Below the pieces are notes generated by a model. It was not told where the DNA came from and did no database searches. It worked only from the letters and a program-made list of their open reading frames with translations. Of a DNA stretch of 64,000 nucleotides, positions 1 to 12,960 are shown piece after piece (position 1 is the stretch's first letter; each line of letters opens with the position of its first letter). Position numbers and translations under genes: made by a program. The stretch comes from Xanthostigma xanthostigma (Eukaryota > Arthropoda > Insecta > Raphidioptera > Raphidiidae), in contig OY754467.1 of the NCBI GenBank assembly GCA_963575645.1, positions 23,085,001 through 23,149,000 of the forward strand. Direction: 5' to 3'.

Positions 1-3000
1 ATGTATATAGTCATCTGTCCCGTGTTTAAAAAATCAGTAAGCGTGACAAAGTCGACTAGTCGTCCCATCATAGGCTGAATCTTAACATTTCGGTTGCGTC
101 ACATTTGCATATTTAAAATTTCACTGCATCACACATACTTTTGGGAATTTTTTTTACAGATCAATTCTCAAAAAAAAAAAAACGGTTTCGTAATCTATTT
201 GTAATGTAGGCTGCAACAAAAAAAGACTAAGGCAAATAAAGGCTTACAAGTTGATATCTCAAAAAAAAGTTGTGAATAGAAATTGTTTAATAATGAGGGG
301 AATATATTATGTTGATAAAACGGATTTTCTTCTCGATTGATATACTGAGGTCAAGCCAAAGTCACATTAATGTTTTTAACGCAACCATATGGATTTTTTT
401 ATGGAATCTTGCAGCCGTTATTGAGAATTAAAACGAATCCTACGACCTATGACATAGATTGTTCAAGGTCATAAATAATGAAGTTTTGTAATATGAAATT
501 AACTAATTATTATTAATTATAACGTTACTATCATGCAGCCTTGTTATGATACAATTTGGGACGATCCCAGTGATAGGTAAGCCAGCAATTCTCAGTCGAT
601 GGTTTTAATTGGGAAATCTTTTCCTCACGGAATTTAGCCATAATTTAGCGATCTACAAAGATTGCAAAATCTTTTCCTTTTATAATAGACACCTATTAAA
701 ATTTATTCATTTGATCAATCATCAAATTTAATAATTTGCACTTCTACGTGTAGGTAATGATTAACATTTTATCAGTACATATGTGTTTTAAAAATGTGGG
801 CTAGGCCGTAACTTGTGGTTCTGCAATTAAATCTACAGAACGGTAAGTTTTGATTGCTATATACTCTCATATAAATACACAGATTGATTCAAAAAAGATA
901 TTCATATTCCGTTTCTCAAATTCATATATTTTGTTGAGTGTATTACAAATAAATTAATGAGTATTTAACAACTAGCTTTAAACCAGCCATCAATATATAT
1001 TTTATTAAAAATAACATTTCGGTCTTAAATTTAGTCTTTGTCAGATACAAACATCGAAAAAATAATAAAAATACACCATTCAAAAATAAATCATATCTAC
1101 AAAAAGTTTATTTTTCAATATGCAGGTATTTTTTTTTTATTTGATAACAAACAGACGGCTAGTAATTAAAATCAAACTCATATAATGGGGATTTGAATTG
1201 AACTCTATGTTGTTTCATTTAAAACAACTTTTTTGGTATCGATTTGTACCTTAAGGCAAAAACATTGTGACGCTAATATGTTGAAAACAACAAAACCGTT
1301 TTCAAACGGTTTTGTAGTTCTTGTGGTCTCTTGAGGTCATTTTCAATCATTTATTTAATAGGAAGAATTCATGGGAAACTTTAAAAAAATTGCAACAATG
1401 TATTGCACACGCGTGTTTAACTGATTAGGTAATACTTGAAAATGATCATGTCGAAGACGACATGCTCTTAGCTTTGGATCAGACTGACGACTGTTCAAAA
1501 CCCTTTCCCGCTCATGGATGTTTTGTGATGTTTTAATTTAATGTATTTTTATGACTAGGCACTATTGACATAATATGTCATTTTTATAATTGTCAAATAT
1601 ATTTTTTTCTAAGCGTAGTTCCAATTTCCATTCATACAGCACGACAAATTAAAATTAGAAAAAAAACAATGAAAAATAAATAAACGGCCGCGAATCAGAT
1701 TATATTGAATGAATCAACTTATATATTATTATTGAGGCTTAAGAGTCTCTTGCCCTTCACACAAACAATTTGTGAGTAGTACATAAGATGTCTGTATAAT
1801 ATGAAGTAGCACATTAGATCCCACAAATCAGTAGTTCATACCCACTTATCTAACCTGCAATTATAAAAAGTAGTATTTGTGCGCATTTGTTGAAATGTTA
1901 ATTTATTCAATGATATATTATATTGTTTTGCGTTAAAAATATGGGACATGAAATTCATTTCCTTATTGAATCGAAGATAAGCACACTACAAGTAAATTCC
2001 ATAATATCAACGTTTAAAATGGAAGAGTAAACTTTTTCGCACAAAAAAGATAAAATAACGAAATAAAGAAGGCTGATTAAAGTGGAAATACAGAGAGATA
2101 TATGTTGTAGTTTAAAATAAAGAGACCTATATGTCCTGGATCTAATTACGTACTATTATAAAACTGACAAAAGATTTGTTATAATATAATCAAAGTATTA
2201 AATTGTATTTTTATTTATTTAGTTTATAATTTATAAAAAACGTTTGCTAAAAAATCTCTAATTGCACATATTTACTTATAAAAGAAAGAGGGATAAAGCG
2301 ACAGGACAAGGATGAAATTATTAACCAAAAAAATAAATTAATATTCGTTACGATACAAGAACGTAAGGTTTAAACATACGTAAATAAATAACTATATAGT
2401 TTGCTATTTTATTATGAAACCACCCATTGATAACTTTATTAAAATGTATTTTTCAAACAGCGTCACTGTCCGTACTCAATCCGAATCATTCACTATCGAG
2501 GCGACTGAATTATCATTTATTCTACAGTGGTCAGCGAGAGTAAATAATCAACTTTTTTATAATAAAACATATTTACGTATTTCACGTCCTCAAGTTTAAG
2601 AGTGAATCTAAAGTGAAATTTTCATAATACAATGACACACTATGACTATTTTTATTTGTATAATCAATAGCATATTATACCTACAGTATTAATTTGAAAC
2701 GAGAACTGCGAATAAATTCGTGTTTAAAAAATAAATAAACTTAAAAAAGATTTTAATTTACATCTGAATAATATATTTCTTTTATTTTTATGCTAATAGC
2801 TGGTCAATAACGATATTGAAAAAATAATGTAAACTTTTCAGACAAATTAACATCAAGTATGTTTTTACTAAATATAGAGTTACACACACACGGAGTGGTT
2901 GCCGAAGGGCAGCTGCGTGTGACCTTGATGCTGTTACAAGTGTATGAACCCATGTGGGCAGTCCTCAAGAAAATATTATGCACTTAGCCATTTCCAACGG

Positions 3001-4867
3001 AAATAATATAAACCAGTCAAATCCGACGTTCTCTCTCTTTTCCTTTCTCTCATTCCGAGACAGTTAATACGTTGGCGACAAAGATATTTACAAATTAAAG
3101 CTTTGGCAGAAACGACAAACAATTTGCAGTTTAAGGGTTCATTCTCCTATAATTTAAAACAAAAACTGTCATTGCTAAATGAATAATAATTTATAATAAT
3201 TCAGCAAGAATGAAATGCAATACAATTAAAAGCATTACGTTAGTTCTTAAGTTTCCTATTATAATATTATCAATTGATGACTTGTAGATATACATATATT
3301 ATTCTCAACTCCCAAGTGGTGTGAAATGTTGATTTTAATATGATTGGAATAATTATATGATCTTTTTAAATCATCAAAATATTGTTTTTGCACGACCCCC
3401 TATAAAATAGTTGCATTCATGTCTGTATAGCGATATTAAAATGATCAATTTCGCATTAGTGCCAATTCATTGGTAGTTTCCCTGTCAGTTACCATTTAAA
3501 ACCATATGAGCAATAGAGACAACAAAGTAGGAACCGTCTTCGTAAACAATCCAAATTGATTCCAATATGACAGAACCTAATATATCATTATGAAGTGAAA
3601 ATCAGCTATTTTATAGGAGGTATGTGCAAAAAATGTGGTATTTTGAACGTGATGATTCGTGTGACTGTTAAAACTCGTTGGTCACTCGTTTAAACATAAT
3701 GTCAATCCTCGTGAGTGAAATAATATATTACAAAAAACTATTATTTTCGTTCCAAATCTTCTTGGTTTCGGGGATTTAGGTCGTGATTCAATGATATTTC
3801 TATCAGAGATTTTGTCTACACCCGAAAAGATGAAGATCTAAATCTAAGTAAAACCTGGACACCGGCACTGAGAGATGCAAAACCATAGAGATAACTACGG
3901 CCGAGCAGACAACACTACATGCTGAGCATAAAACGCCAATCGTCGACTCAGTTACTTGTGAGCCGCCTAGAAAGACTCTTCGCTCGCTGCCACATTGCCT
4001 TTGATAATGTGCAGTGATATGCAAAACCTCAGATAGAAATATAAATGGGCAACGACTTCAAACCTGGAAACAAAGAAGTTTTGGAACAACGTCAGTCGTA
4101 AAAGCGCACTCTTAGATTATTTTCGTGTTCAATTACTATCGACTATATACACTAAAGCTTCATTTCTTTACTAACATTTTTAAACTCCATTCTGCACTAG
4201 CTAGTTTGGACCGATAAGCATTTTACTTAAAAATTTCAGATTATTATTAAACATTTCTAATTAGAGTCAAAGCGTGTAATTATACGTTATTTTATTTCCT
4301 TCGCGCTGAAATATCTACTTTAAGGATAAAATTATTGTTTGTATTTAGTTTTTATTTATACATTTGATGATCATTTTATTGGGATATTACTGTAGACATC
4401 GTAATCTTATTAAAGTCTATAAATTTGGAAATGCTATAAAATAATATAATAACGAAATGGTGTATAATTGGTGTTTTATTTTTGGTAGTATATTAATAAT
4501 ACGCTAAATCTGTGATTCTCAACCAAGATATCGTGACGATTTTCAAAAGGTATCGGCTGTGAAATTCACAAAAAAACGACTTTTTTTATATATCGTTGTT
4601 ATCAGCTCATTAAAATAACAAAATCTTGAACTGTGCCATTATTTTTTAGCATCGGAATACGACAACATTCTATACATCACTATTATGTTAAAAATATATA
4701 AATATATTATAATACAGTGCCTTTTTAATAGCACAGAACATGATGTAGTTGTTTTCAATGCACACAAATGCTTTTTTCTAAAAATAAACTATTATACGTT
4801 TCTTAAAATTATAGCGTTTGAAAAGTGTTAGCTACTGTGGTAGTACCCGTAAAAAATCATATATTGT
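1..4867. other. AT-rich non-coding stretch
   Basis: No conserved coding region, tRNA or clear transposon was recognised here. Open frames are short (60-75 codons) and low in complexity, as expected by chance in AT-rich DNA. A perfect 12-bp hairpin at 1290-1315 is listed separately. The segment around 2890-2990 is less AT-rich than its surroundings, but I cannot assign it. Confidence 0.6.
1290..1315. repeat. perfect 12-bp hairpin
   Basis: Two 12-nt arms (1290-1301 and 1304-1315) are exactly complementary around a 2-nt loop. There is no T-run after it, no neighbouring gene and no TSD, so it could be a mini-foldback relic or chance. Confidence 0.55.
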
Positions 4868-5056
4868 TCTGAGAACGAATCTGGTGTATTGGTTAGCGTG
4901 CTGTCTTTTGAATCAAGCTGTCGTGATTTAGAATCCCACCTCGCTTTGAATGATTTGTTGTTGTTTAATTTTATAATTGATGGTGTTATTTGATGTAATT
5001 TAGACGCTAATCATCTAAAATGTCGAGCGTCTGTAGTCTACAATAAATAAACAAAT
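4868..5056 (+). mobile_element. tRNA-derived SINE relic
   Basis: A perfect RNA polymerase III A box (TGGTGTATTGG, 4882-4892) is followed about 40 nt later by a degraded B box near 4926-4936. The 4881-4940 segment reads like a tRNA head but cannot fold as one. It continues into a tRNA-unrelated body and ends in an A-rich CAATAAATAAACAAA tail near 5040-5055. Head, body and A-rich tail in this order are the layout of a tRNA-derived SINE. The damaged B box suggests it is old and silent. No flanking duplication was found. Confidence 0.6.
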
Positions 5057-7791
5057 CCATCATTGTTGGGGAATCGTGAACATTAAAAGCTTGAGAAGCA
5101 CTGTGTTAGATATTATAATACACGATAAAGTAACTGAGTATTAGAAATAAGTAGTATCTTCGGAAAGTATACAAAAGCCGTAAAGCAATAATATACCATC
5201 TCCTATCATGCCGTGTATATATTATATATTCTAATGCATAATTATGCAAACCGCGTTTCAATTTGTTTTATATAATTATCAATTAAATGATTAATGGTAA
5301 AATAAGTCACTAGCATGAAAACAGTTTCGATGTCCTTTTCTTCCAAATGTAAAGAGAGATTCTTATGTATTCTTGATTTAAATAAAAAACGCGTTTATTT
5401 CATGAAAATATCTGTCTTGAAATACCTTCTCAGTGATATTGTTCCTAATTTATATCTATAAGGGAAACGGGTAAGTTGTCAGCGTTCATAAAAAATAAAA
5501 TTTTGGCGGCAATAAAAATGTCTAAAAATAAAAAAAATTAAACATTGTAAAGTTAGGTGAAATTAAATTAAATTTTAAAATAATTTAAATGCAAAAAATG
5601 TATAAACATCAGAAAATATTATGTTGTAGTGACGAAGGCTAAAGAACGTTTCGTTAAAAAAATATATCCACCTACTTTTGACCATGATAGTGGTAGAGCA
5701 TCTGTACACATGATAATTTTATTGCTCTTAATTGCTTATTTAAGGGGCAATTAAATTTTATGCGTATATACACAATCAAACTGTAGATGAATATTTATAA
5801 TAGATTTATTGGTTTAGATATACAAAAATTGTTAAAAAACACGTCAGAAAAAAAATGTAAACGTAGTATTTAGGGAGCATTGTTCGCTTCTAAAAATTCT
5901 TTATACGTGTAAAAACATTCTTTACTTAGATATTTAAAAAGCGTTTTTTTTAAGTTTTAAGGCTCTGATGACGGAGATCCAAAGACAATATTTTCCATAA
6001 ACGTATTCATTTTATGTTTGAAACTTAAAACGTGCTAATGACAACCTTTGTATATACAGAACATTCGTTATTTTCATTTTATCTATTAAACAAATAGGTA
6101 CACTTACTCGTATATCTGATTCCGGCAAGATTTCTAGAAATTTATCTTAATTTATATTATTCTTTATTTTATTTATCTGTATAAACAGATTTCTGAACTC
6201 AAAGAGTCTATAAAATCTTTTTTTGTAATAAATACTAAACATGTAATCGTTATGATTTTTTAATTTTAATTTTACATCTATTGACATATTCTATGCTGTA
6301 AGGCCAATTGAATAAATATATATTCTATTCTATTCTATGTAGAGTGTTGAACTCTAATTTTTGATTACTTATATTAAAGTGATAAGGTCTTCTAATAGCT
6401 AAGAAAATCCTTCCTAAATAAGTACACTGCCTCAGAATATAAACATTTCAAGCATACAGTAGACGTAAATGCAATAAATGATACGGTAGGGAAAATACTA
6501 TCCCGCTTCTACTTCTAAGATGAAATTTGATTGAAGCGAATCGAATATGAAATTAGTGAATTATGACAGTACATTTAAATACGCCAAGTTCTGTACGTAT
6601 ATATATGGAAAGTATTCCGTGATTGTGTTACGCCTTCTTCAGTTAAACTGGAAGTCAGTGAACGTGAAAATGAACACGAGCGATATTACTTTATATTTTT
6701 CTTTGGCGACTTGACATTGTAAATGAATGTTTGCATCAAAAGTCAAGTGCCTTTAAATAGCAAATACAGAAAACGTGTAGGCACCACCTTCAGCAAGAGA
6801 GAAGAGATCAAATCAAAGAAATGGTTCCCTAACAGATCAAGCTTGACTGACTTTTATTTTAAAAGTCACGTTCTTCTCGCTTCAATAATTATAACTTCAA
6901 ACATTGGAATTAGATGATAGTTTACTGAGAGATTTGTGCTCTTGTTGTTGTTGAAGAAGTAAGAGTGACAGAATCAGTGCTCGAATATTTTAAAAATACA
7001 TATATACATGAATGAAACGTTGAGGATTGTTAAATAATGACGGAAATGAAAGTATGTTCCTTAAACCTTAAATATTTCTCCTTTTTCAAGGTCTTTTATT
7101 GGTTTTACACATTTTCTTTTACAAATATCGTCGAAGAAGTTGACAAAAACATAGAACCTCGAAAAGAAATGAAAATAAAAGTAAAACTTGATTTCGTGGT
7201 TGTAAGTTAATTAATAATGGAAATGGGAATGTCTTATTTGAATAGTTTTCTTTGTTTTAGATCTGTTGTTGATTTAGCATAAGTACTTTTGCTTATTATT
7301 ATTATCATTATTGTAAAATATCCCTGTTTTTTAGTAACACATTAAAAGACGACGCTCTAGAAAGGTGAAAATAATAAATTTTATTTGGAATTTTTTTATA
7401 TCTAATAGCAAATTTCAATTATTAGTGGAGTCAAGAGGTGGTTGAATAAAATCGTTTTGTTTGGACACTGAATTACAGAATTTTGTGCCAGTAATTGTTA
7501 GTCACTGAATTCCTGGGTCGGATTTGAAGAAGAAAACAGTACAAAATACCGGCCAAAGATCTTCACAGATTTACCCAAATTGTTTTGTATTTTTTTAACT
7601 TTTTTTTAAAAAATTATGTATTATTACAATTGCACGCTCAAAATGTGGTATTTTCAGATTTGAAGGAGTCATTATTGATGAAAATTCTGATCTTATGTAA
7701 ATTTTGGTCGCATTCTCAAAAAATGATTCGAAATGAAATCACATCAAAAAACGTTTTTTGTATATTTTTGAGAAAATTAAATTTATTGATT
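5057..7791. other. AT-rich non-coding stretch
   Basis: Nothing identifiable. Short frames such as 6723-6917 and 7585-7890 have no recognisable domain, and the latter runs through the hairpin at 7792-7856, which argues against it being a gene. Confidence 0.55.
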
Positions 7792-7856
7792 GTCAGTACG
7801 ACCAGGGCCGAATTTAACGATGGGATATCTTTAAATTCGGCCCTGAGAATACTGAC
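7792..7856. repeat. 65-bp hairpin
   Basis: The arms GTCAGTAC...CAGGGCCGAATTTA and TAAATTCGGCCCTG...ACTGAC are inverted copies separated by about 14 nt. The inner 14 bp are perfect. The arms are richer in GC than the flanks, suggesting an inserted miniature foldback. No clear TSD. Confidence 0.6.
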
Positions 7857-8525
7857 GGATTTTAGTTTAGCCTGTCACGAGAGGAGATAACTTCTTGCAT
7901 TTAGTATACTCGCATAACATGTGTGTATCGGACATAATATTGTATACTGTACAAAGAGTTAATTATTGATGTTTAGAGCGATGATGTAATAAGAGTGCGT
8001 GCAGCATGTTGGCAATAGAACAGCCTTAATGATCGGTCACCGTCTGCCCTGATCCACATGTACTATTACATTGTTGATATACTACAAGAAATGACATCGC
8101 AACCAGACATGTAGATGTTCTACGACTGACCCCGAGACAAAACAGTTTAATTGCAAATGAAAACTGTGTTTATTCTCGTGCACTTATGGCTTTGTATATT
8201 AATAAACGGTATAAATACCGAGTAACTATTAATAATTAGTATTATTAGTACACAGTTTAGAAAAATAACCATGGTTATTGTTGCCTAAAATATCAAATTT
8301 ATGAAACTATATTATTGCCACTGATTTTTGATATTACATTTTTACGAATACTGAAATGTTTGAAGAGAACTTTTGAATTAAATGCGTCATTATAAATTAT
8401 AATTTTTTTTCAATCCACTAGTAGTACAGGTGTGTGTGATCCGTATATTTTTGAAGTATTTAGTTAGAAACCATTTTCGTGGCTTTTTGGATCAAAGAAA
8501 GCAGTACTTTTTTAAAATTTTACTT

Positions 8526-8568
8526 TATTCTAACGTTTCGGCAGCGCTCCTGCCATCCTCAGAGAATA
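8526..8568 (-). ncRNA. hammerhead ribozyme (PLE family 2, copy a)
   Basis: Read on the minus strand, it has the core CTGAGGA, then a 5-bp stem II (GGCAG/CTGCC, loop GAGCG), then GAAA. Stem III is minimal: ACGT, palindromic and effectively loopless, followed by the cleavage position at T of GTT. Stem I is TATTCT pairing with AGAATA. All conserved core bases (CUGANGA and GAAA) are present. Hammerheads with minimal stem III are known in PLEs and often act as dimers. Activity is inferred, not shown. Confidence 0.68.
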
Positions 8569-8769
8569 CAAGCCGTCAAAATAGAAAGTACAGTTAAACG
8601 GAAATTAAATAACAATATTTGATCGAGAAATTTCTTCATACTTCATATGATTAACAATTGATTAAAAATTGTTAGGTAATCATATAAAGTATGAAGAAAT
8701 TTTTTTTCCAAATAAAATATGGTTATCAAATTTCAGTTTAACAAATGTGCTTTCTGTTCTGACGGCTTG

Positions 8770-8812
8770 TATTCCCTGAGGATGGCAGGAACGCTGCCGA
8801 AACGTTAGAATA
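8770..8812 (+). ncRNA. hammerhead ribozyme (PLE family 2, copy b)
   Basis: This is the plus-strand partner of the copy at 8526-8568, with core CTGAGGA (8776-8782), stem II GGCAG/CTGCC with loop GAACG, and GAAA. One change at the base of stem I (TATTCC opposite AGAATA) breaks the first pair, so it may be less active. Stem III is again the ACGT palindrome. Confidence 0.65.
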
Positions 8813-8922
8813 AAGCAAATTTTTAAAGAAGTATGATTTCTTTGATCCAAAAAGCCACGGAAATTGCTCCTTACCTGCAAATACTTCATTATAAATTATC
8901 TGAGATCGTAAAGATGCCTTTA

Positions 8923-9958
8923 TAGTCCAAGAGACGGCTGCAGAAAATGTGTCGTCATATGGTGGACGAACGAAAAAATTAGAGATGATAGTTAAGACCA
9001 TAATTAAGAAAGATCGCTAAGGTTGCCTGCGAAAATCCTGCCGAAACAATGTTTTTTTAATTTGTTTATCAGTTAATAGACCAGTGAAGTTAGCTTTTGA
9101 CAAGGACAAAATTAATAATAGAAAACGAATGATGAGGAAGGGAAGAAACTGCCGTCAGAGATACAGAAACCAAAAATTCAAAAGCGTAAAAGGCCGGAGG
9201 GTTGTAGGGGGTGCATTTTAGGGGTCAAACGCGGTTTTTCGTTATTTCCGGCGAAAGTTGACCTCCAATCGAAAAATGTTGTATGGCAATGTTGTAGGTA
9301 TTAAAAGGATCTACAACTTTTATGAATATAACTTTTTCACATAACCTCAAAGATTCAAAGAAATATTGAAAAAACCGTGTTTTTTGTTTTTAATTTTTTT
9401 CTCCTGCAAATTACAGCTTATTTAGGACATAGAAAGGTAAGTCTCCTGAAATTTCATGAAAAAAAATCATTTTTGCAGGAGAAAAAAATTAAAAACGAAA
9501 AACACGGTTTTTCAATACTTCTTTGATTCTTTAAGGTTATGTGAAAAAGTTATATTCATAAAAGTTGTAGATCCTTTTAATACCTACAACATTGTCATAC
9601 AACATTTTTCGATTGGAGGTCAACTTTCGCCGGAAATAACGAAAAACCGCGTTTGACCCCTAAAATGCACCCTCCACAGCCCTCCGGCCTTTTACGCATT
9701 TGAATTTTTGGTTTCTGTATTTCTGACGGCAGTTTCTTCCCTTCCTTATCATTCGTTTTCTGTTATTAATTTTGTCCTTGTCAAAAGCTTACTTCACTGG
9801 TCTATTAACTGATAAACAAATTAAAAAAACATTGTTTTGGCAGGATTTTCGCAGGCAACCTTAGCGATCTTTCTTAATTATGGTCTTAACTATCATCTCT
9901 AATTTTTTCGTTCGTCCACCTTATGACGACACATTTTCTGCAGCCGTCTCTTGGACTA
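8923..9958. mobile_element. 1-kb palindromic foldback element
   Basis: The left arm (8923-9410) and right arm (9472-9958) are near-identical inverted copies of about 488 bp around a 61-bp spacer. The ends read TAGTCCAAGAGACGG and its complement. Both flanks carry TTA (8920-8922 and 9959-9961). A 3-bp TTA/TWA duplication suggests a PIF/Harbinger-type transposase acting in trans, but the TIR is not one I recognise, so the superfamily is open. The short frame at 9456-9656 lies inside the right arm and is not a gene. Confidence 0.72.
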
Positions 9959-9961
9959 TTA

Positions 9962-10911
9962 TTATTATGAAATTACATTTTTTCAATTTCAGTTACTATT
10001 AGATCCAGATAATCTTGTCAGTTAGGAACCTTTAAATTAATAAAAGATACGTCTTAACTTAACGAAGTAAGTCTAGGTACATATTTGTGCGCGATTTAAT
10101 TTTTTTTCAACCGTTTTTTCTTTTTAAATTCACAATCTACCATGGTTATTTTAATTTAATAACAATATGTAGTCAATTTATTATTGTTAATACCAAATTG
10201 AAAGTTTAACTGATACTTTTTCTAGCTTTTGGATTCGAATCTGGAAATTAAGGGCTAGTAATAAGTTAATAACCGCCGCAAAGACAAAATTACATTCTTA
10301 ACAGTTCGGATATTCTCAAATTCTTCGTTATTTTGGCAGATTTTAGAAAAAATGTATCAGCTGTAAATTTCATAACCAAAAGTCATGCATTTAATTTTAA
10401 TGGCGAAATTAAATGTAAATTCTAAATACAAAATAATGCAAAGAATTATTCACAAGTAAAATTGACATACCCTGCACTTCGCAATATTTTTAATGAGCGT
10501 ACGTGATATTCTTTAAATATTTGACTCATTTCTTAAAAATGATTACATAATTTCAAATGTTTTTTGTTTGCTCAGTATGTCTCAACCGTATTCGGTATTC
10601 GAAAACGGTTATTTTTTGCTGTTCTTTTGTCCGCATGAATATGTTATTAAAACGTTATAATCTAATATTACGAAGTACCTACATTAAATAAACGGTTTAT
10701 ATTCAACGACTTAATAAAATAACGGTGCCTCGTAAGTGTAATATTATTAATACGTTTATATTAAATGATCTAATTAAGTTCGCTAATTTTTTTTTATTTA
10801 TTAGGGTTCTGTGCCAAATTGGTAAAAACAGAAACAAGCCTCTTACTCCTACACGGTTAAACTTAGTATACATAACGTGTTGTAGAATGTAGTAGATATA
10901 ATATAACTAAA
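9962..10911. other. AT-rich non-coding stretch
   Basis: No gene or repeat recognised between the palindromic element and the Helitron-like copy. Confidence 0.5.
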
Positions 10912-11241
10912 TATAGCGATCCCGCCCGGTTTCACCCGGGTGGAAAAGAACGAATAGGGGAAGGGACATGAGTTCATCTTCGTTTATCGAGATGAATGCC
11001 GAATGGTGTGTCCAAATTTCAAGATGATCGGAGTTACCGTTCAAAAGTTTTTGTCGGACGGACAAATTTTGAGTTATATTTTGCAACATTGTTTAACGAT
11101 GCTCCGCTCTTATTGGTCGTAGCGTGATATTATATAGGCTATAGCCTTCCTCGATAAATGGGCTATCCAACAAAAAAAAATATTTCCCTAGATTAGCGCG
11201 TTCAACCAAACAAACTCTTCAGTTTTATATATTAGTATAGA
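10912..11241 (-). mobile_element. non-autonomous Helitron-like repeat, copy 1
   Basis: Shares its whole layout with 35402-35748. On the minus strand it starts TCTATACTAATATATAAA and runs through a GAAGAGTTTGTTTGG block. Next comes a stretch with GTCCGTCCGACAAAAAC, then a CCCGG/CCGGG hairpin shortly before the 3' end. The 5' TC, the 3' subterminal hairpin and the lack of inverted repeats or a TSD fit Helitrons. The 3' tetranucleotide (CTAT rather than CTAG) is imperfect. The frame at 10907-11089 is a shadow within it. Confidence 0.6.
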
Positions 11242-12649
11242 ATATGTATTTCTAGTGCACAGATATTTAAGAGATCATTTTAGAAAAAAAATCTAGCCAA
11301 TTGGGCGACAGGACTATTTCAACTTCAAAAATATTGACATTTGATTCAATTAGTATAATAAAGAGAGTAACATTTCTGATATCGCGTGAGGTGACGCGGG
11401 TAATTGCTAGTATTCAGTATGATATAATTTGCTATTCATTGCCATGGTTACCTAATAATATGTTCCACCTCATGTAAAAGTTAATCAAAGCATGCGTAAC
11501 TTGTTTATTGCTGATAGATCTACAAAACAAAAGTGCAGCTGACTATTTTTTATTTTCAAAATATTTCCGAAACTATGAAGTTTAAAAAAATGTTGATAAC
11601 AAAACTTTCTTGAAAAAATAAATAGAATTATAAACCGTTATGAAAAGTATCCCATTATTATACAGTGTGTCCCCGGATTGAGCTCACAATAGGTGAGATT
11701 GACCAAAAATTTTCGAATTGGAATTTTTTATTTTGGGATTCCGACCTGCTTGGTCTGAAACTTATTTTTTGTTATATTAATCATAAATAATTTTAAACAC
11801 AACATATTTTGTAAACTTTTAACAAAGTAATATATTTCTTATGTTTTTGAAAATTTAAACAAAATTTTCCATTTTTTCACTCAGAATGTTAAAAGTTATC
11901 TTCTAATTAACATACCTAACGAGTTCTAAGTCATTTTCTACGAACGAATGACAGAATGATTAACATTACTTTTTGGGTTGATTTAATATTATCGAAAAAC
12001 AATGTAAATATGGCAGAAAATTACTATTGGATTGAATTTAATAGTCCGGTCACTGAAATGTCATTATTGATTACTTTTAATGTCAACTTAACTGGAATAA
12101 AATAAAAAATACCGAGCACTGTAGCAATTTATGAATCAGGCAGCGTTGAAGACTAGCAATATTTTAATGTTTGGAAACAATGCAATTTTTTAAACATTCT
12201 TCACATAAAAATTTAACGTTGCAGATTTTTAAGATGGTCATATCGAACATTTTTAAAAATAAAGTTGAACTGTGCCAAAAAGGGAAAAATTATTTTTAAT
12301 AATTTTGGTTCATAATTATAAAAGTGTAGGTCGTGAACTATCCATAGAGTTAACAACCCACATTTTTATTATAATTATGGATCTGTATTATTAAAATTAT
12401 TTTTCCTTGTAAAACGTTTTTTTTTTTGTTTTTTTAATTACGTTAATTCAAGTTTATGACGTAGTGTCCAATATTTTAATCAACATTGAAATTATTAAAT
12501 TTTATTTTTTTATTTGGTGGCCTTATGCTGGTAAAAATTTATAATCTGCGGATAGAGATCATTAGCGAGTATTCGAAACATACAAAACTCTACCCTTTCT
12601 AATTTAAAAATATGAAATAATTTATTATATAAAGTTAATTTATAAGCTG
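11242..12649. other. AT-rich non-coding stretch
   Basis: Nothing recognisable. Low-complexity A/T tracts dominate. Confidence 0.5.
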
Positions 12650-12960
12650 TTTTAAATGAGCAGTATCCAGCGAAAAATGATCAAAAAATAAAAACGAAAA
12701 TTCAGTTTAAAGAAAATTCATCTTTTCAGCGGTACTGCAGTAAGCATTTGTTGCAGCAGCCATCAGCTCCGTTTGATTTAAGGAACCTTGATGGTTTCTT
12801 TTTAACCTGCAGCAGCAAATATATAATTGCTAATGTCGCTTTATGGCGCATTTTCCAACTACTAGCCACTTTCTGGTACTGGTTAGACTTCCCTTTGGTA
12901 CTTAATATCGCGCCATCAATCAGCAAGCTGCCATGTAGTGTGACATTGTGTTTCGAAAAA
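12650..12960 (-). pseudogene. possible transposase N-terminal relic
   Basis: On the minus strand, 12926-12726 translates to a segment containing SSWKMRHKATLAIIYLLLQ followed by a basic KKK run and a terminal LLQYR. Past a stop, the same frame continues with DEFSLN. A Leu-rich helix followed by a basic run and an acidic-aromatic patch recalls the start of PIF/Harbinger transposases. The match is by eye and weak. Stops interrupt it and no DDE region follows. It could equally be chance or another degenerate transposon gene. Confidence 0.22.

Larger units (their letters stand above)
8401..8885. mobile_element. Penelope-like element ends, inverted dimer (family 2)
   Basis: A 485-bp insertion is flanked by a 14-bp direct repeat (TCATTATAAATTAT, 8387-8400 and 8886-8899). 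Inside, two copies of the same end sequence face each other. The minus-oriented copy is on the left, the plus-oriented one on the right, and they meet at a hairpin near 8635-8700. Each half carries a hammerhead-like core. The left end has about 54 nt (8401-8454) that the right end lacks. A TSD of this size, a one-sided extension, an inverted 5'-truncated dimer and a hammerhead are all known traits of PLEs. No coding sequence remains. The arms differ at several sites, so it is older than the 57616-63506 insertion. Confidence 0.72.
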
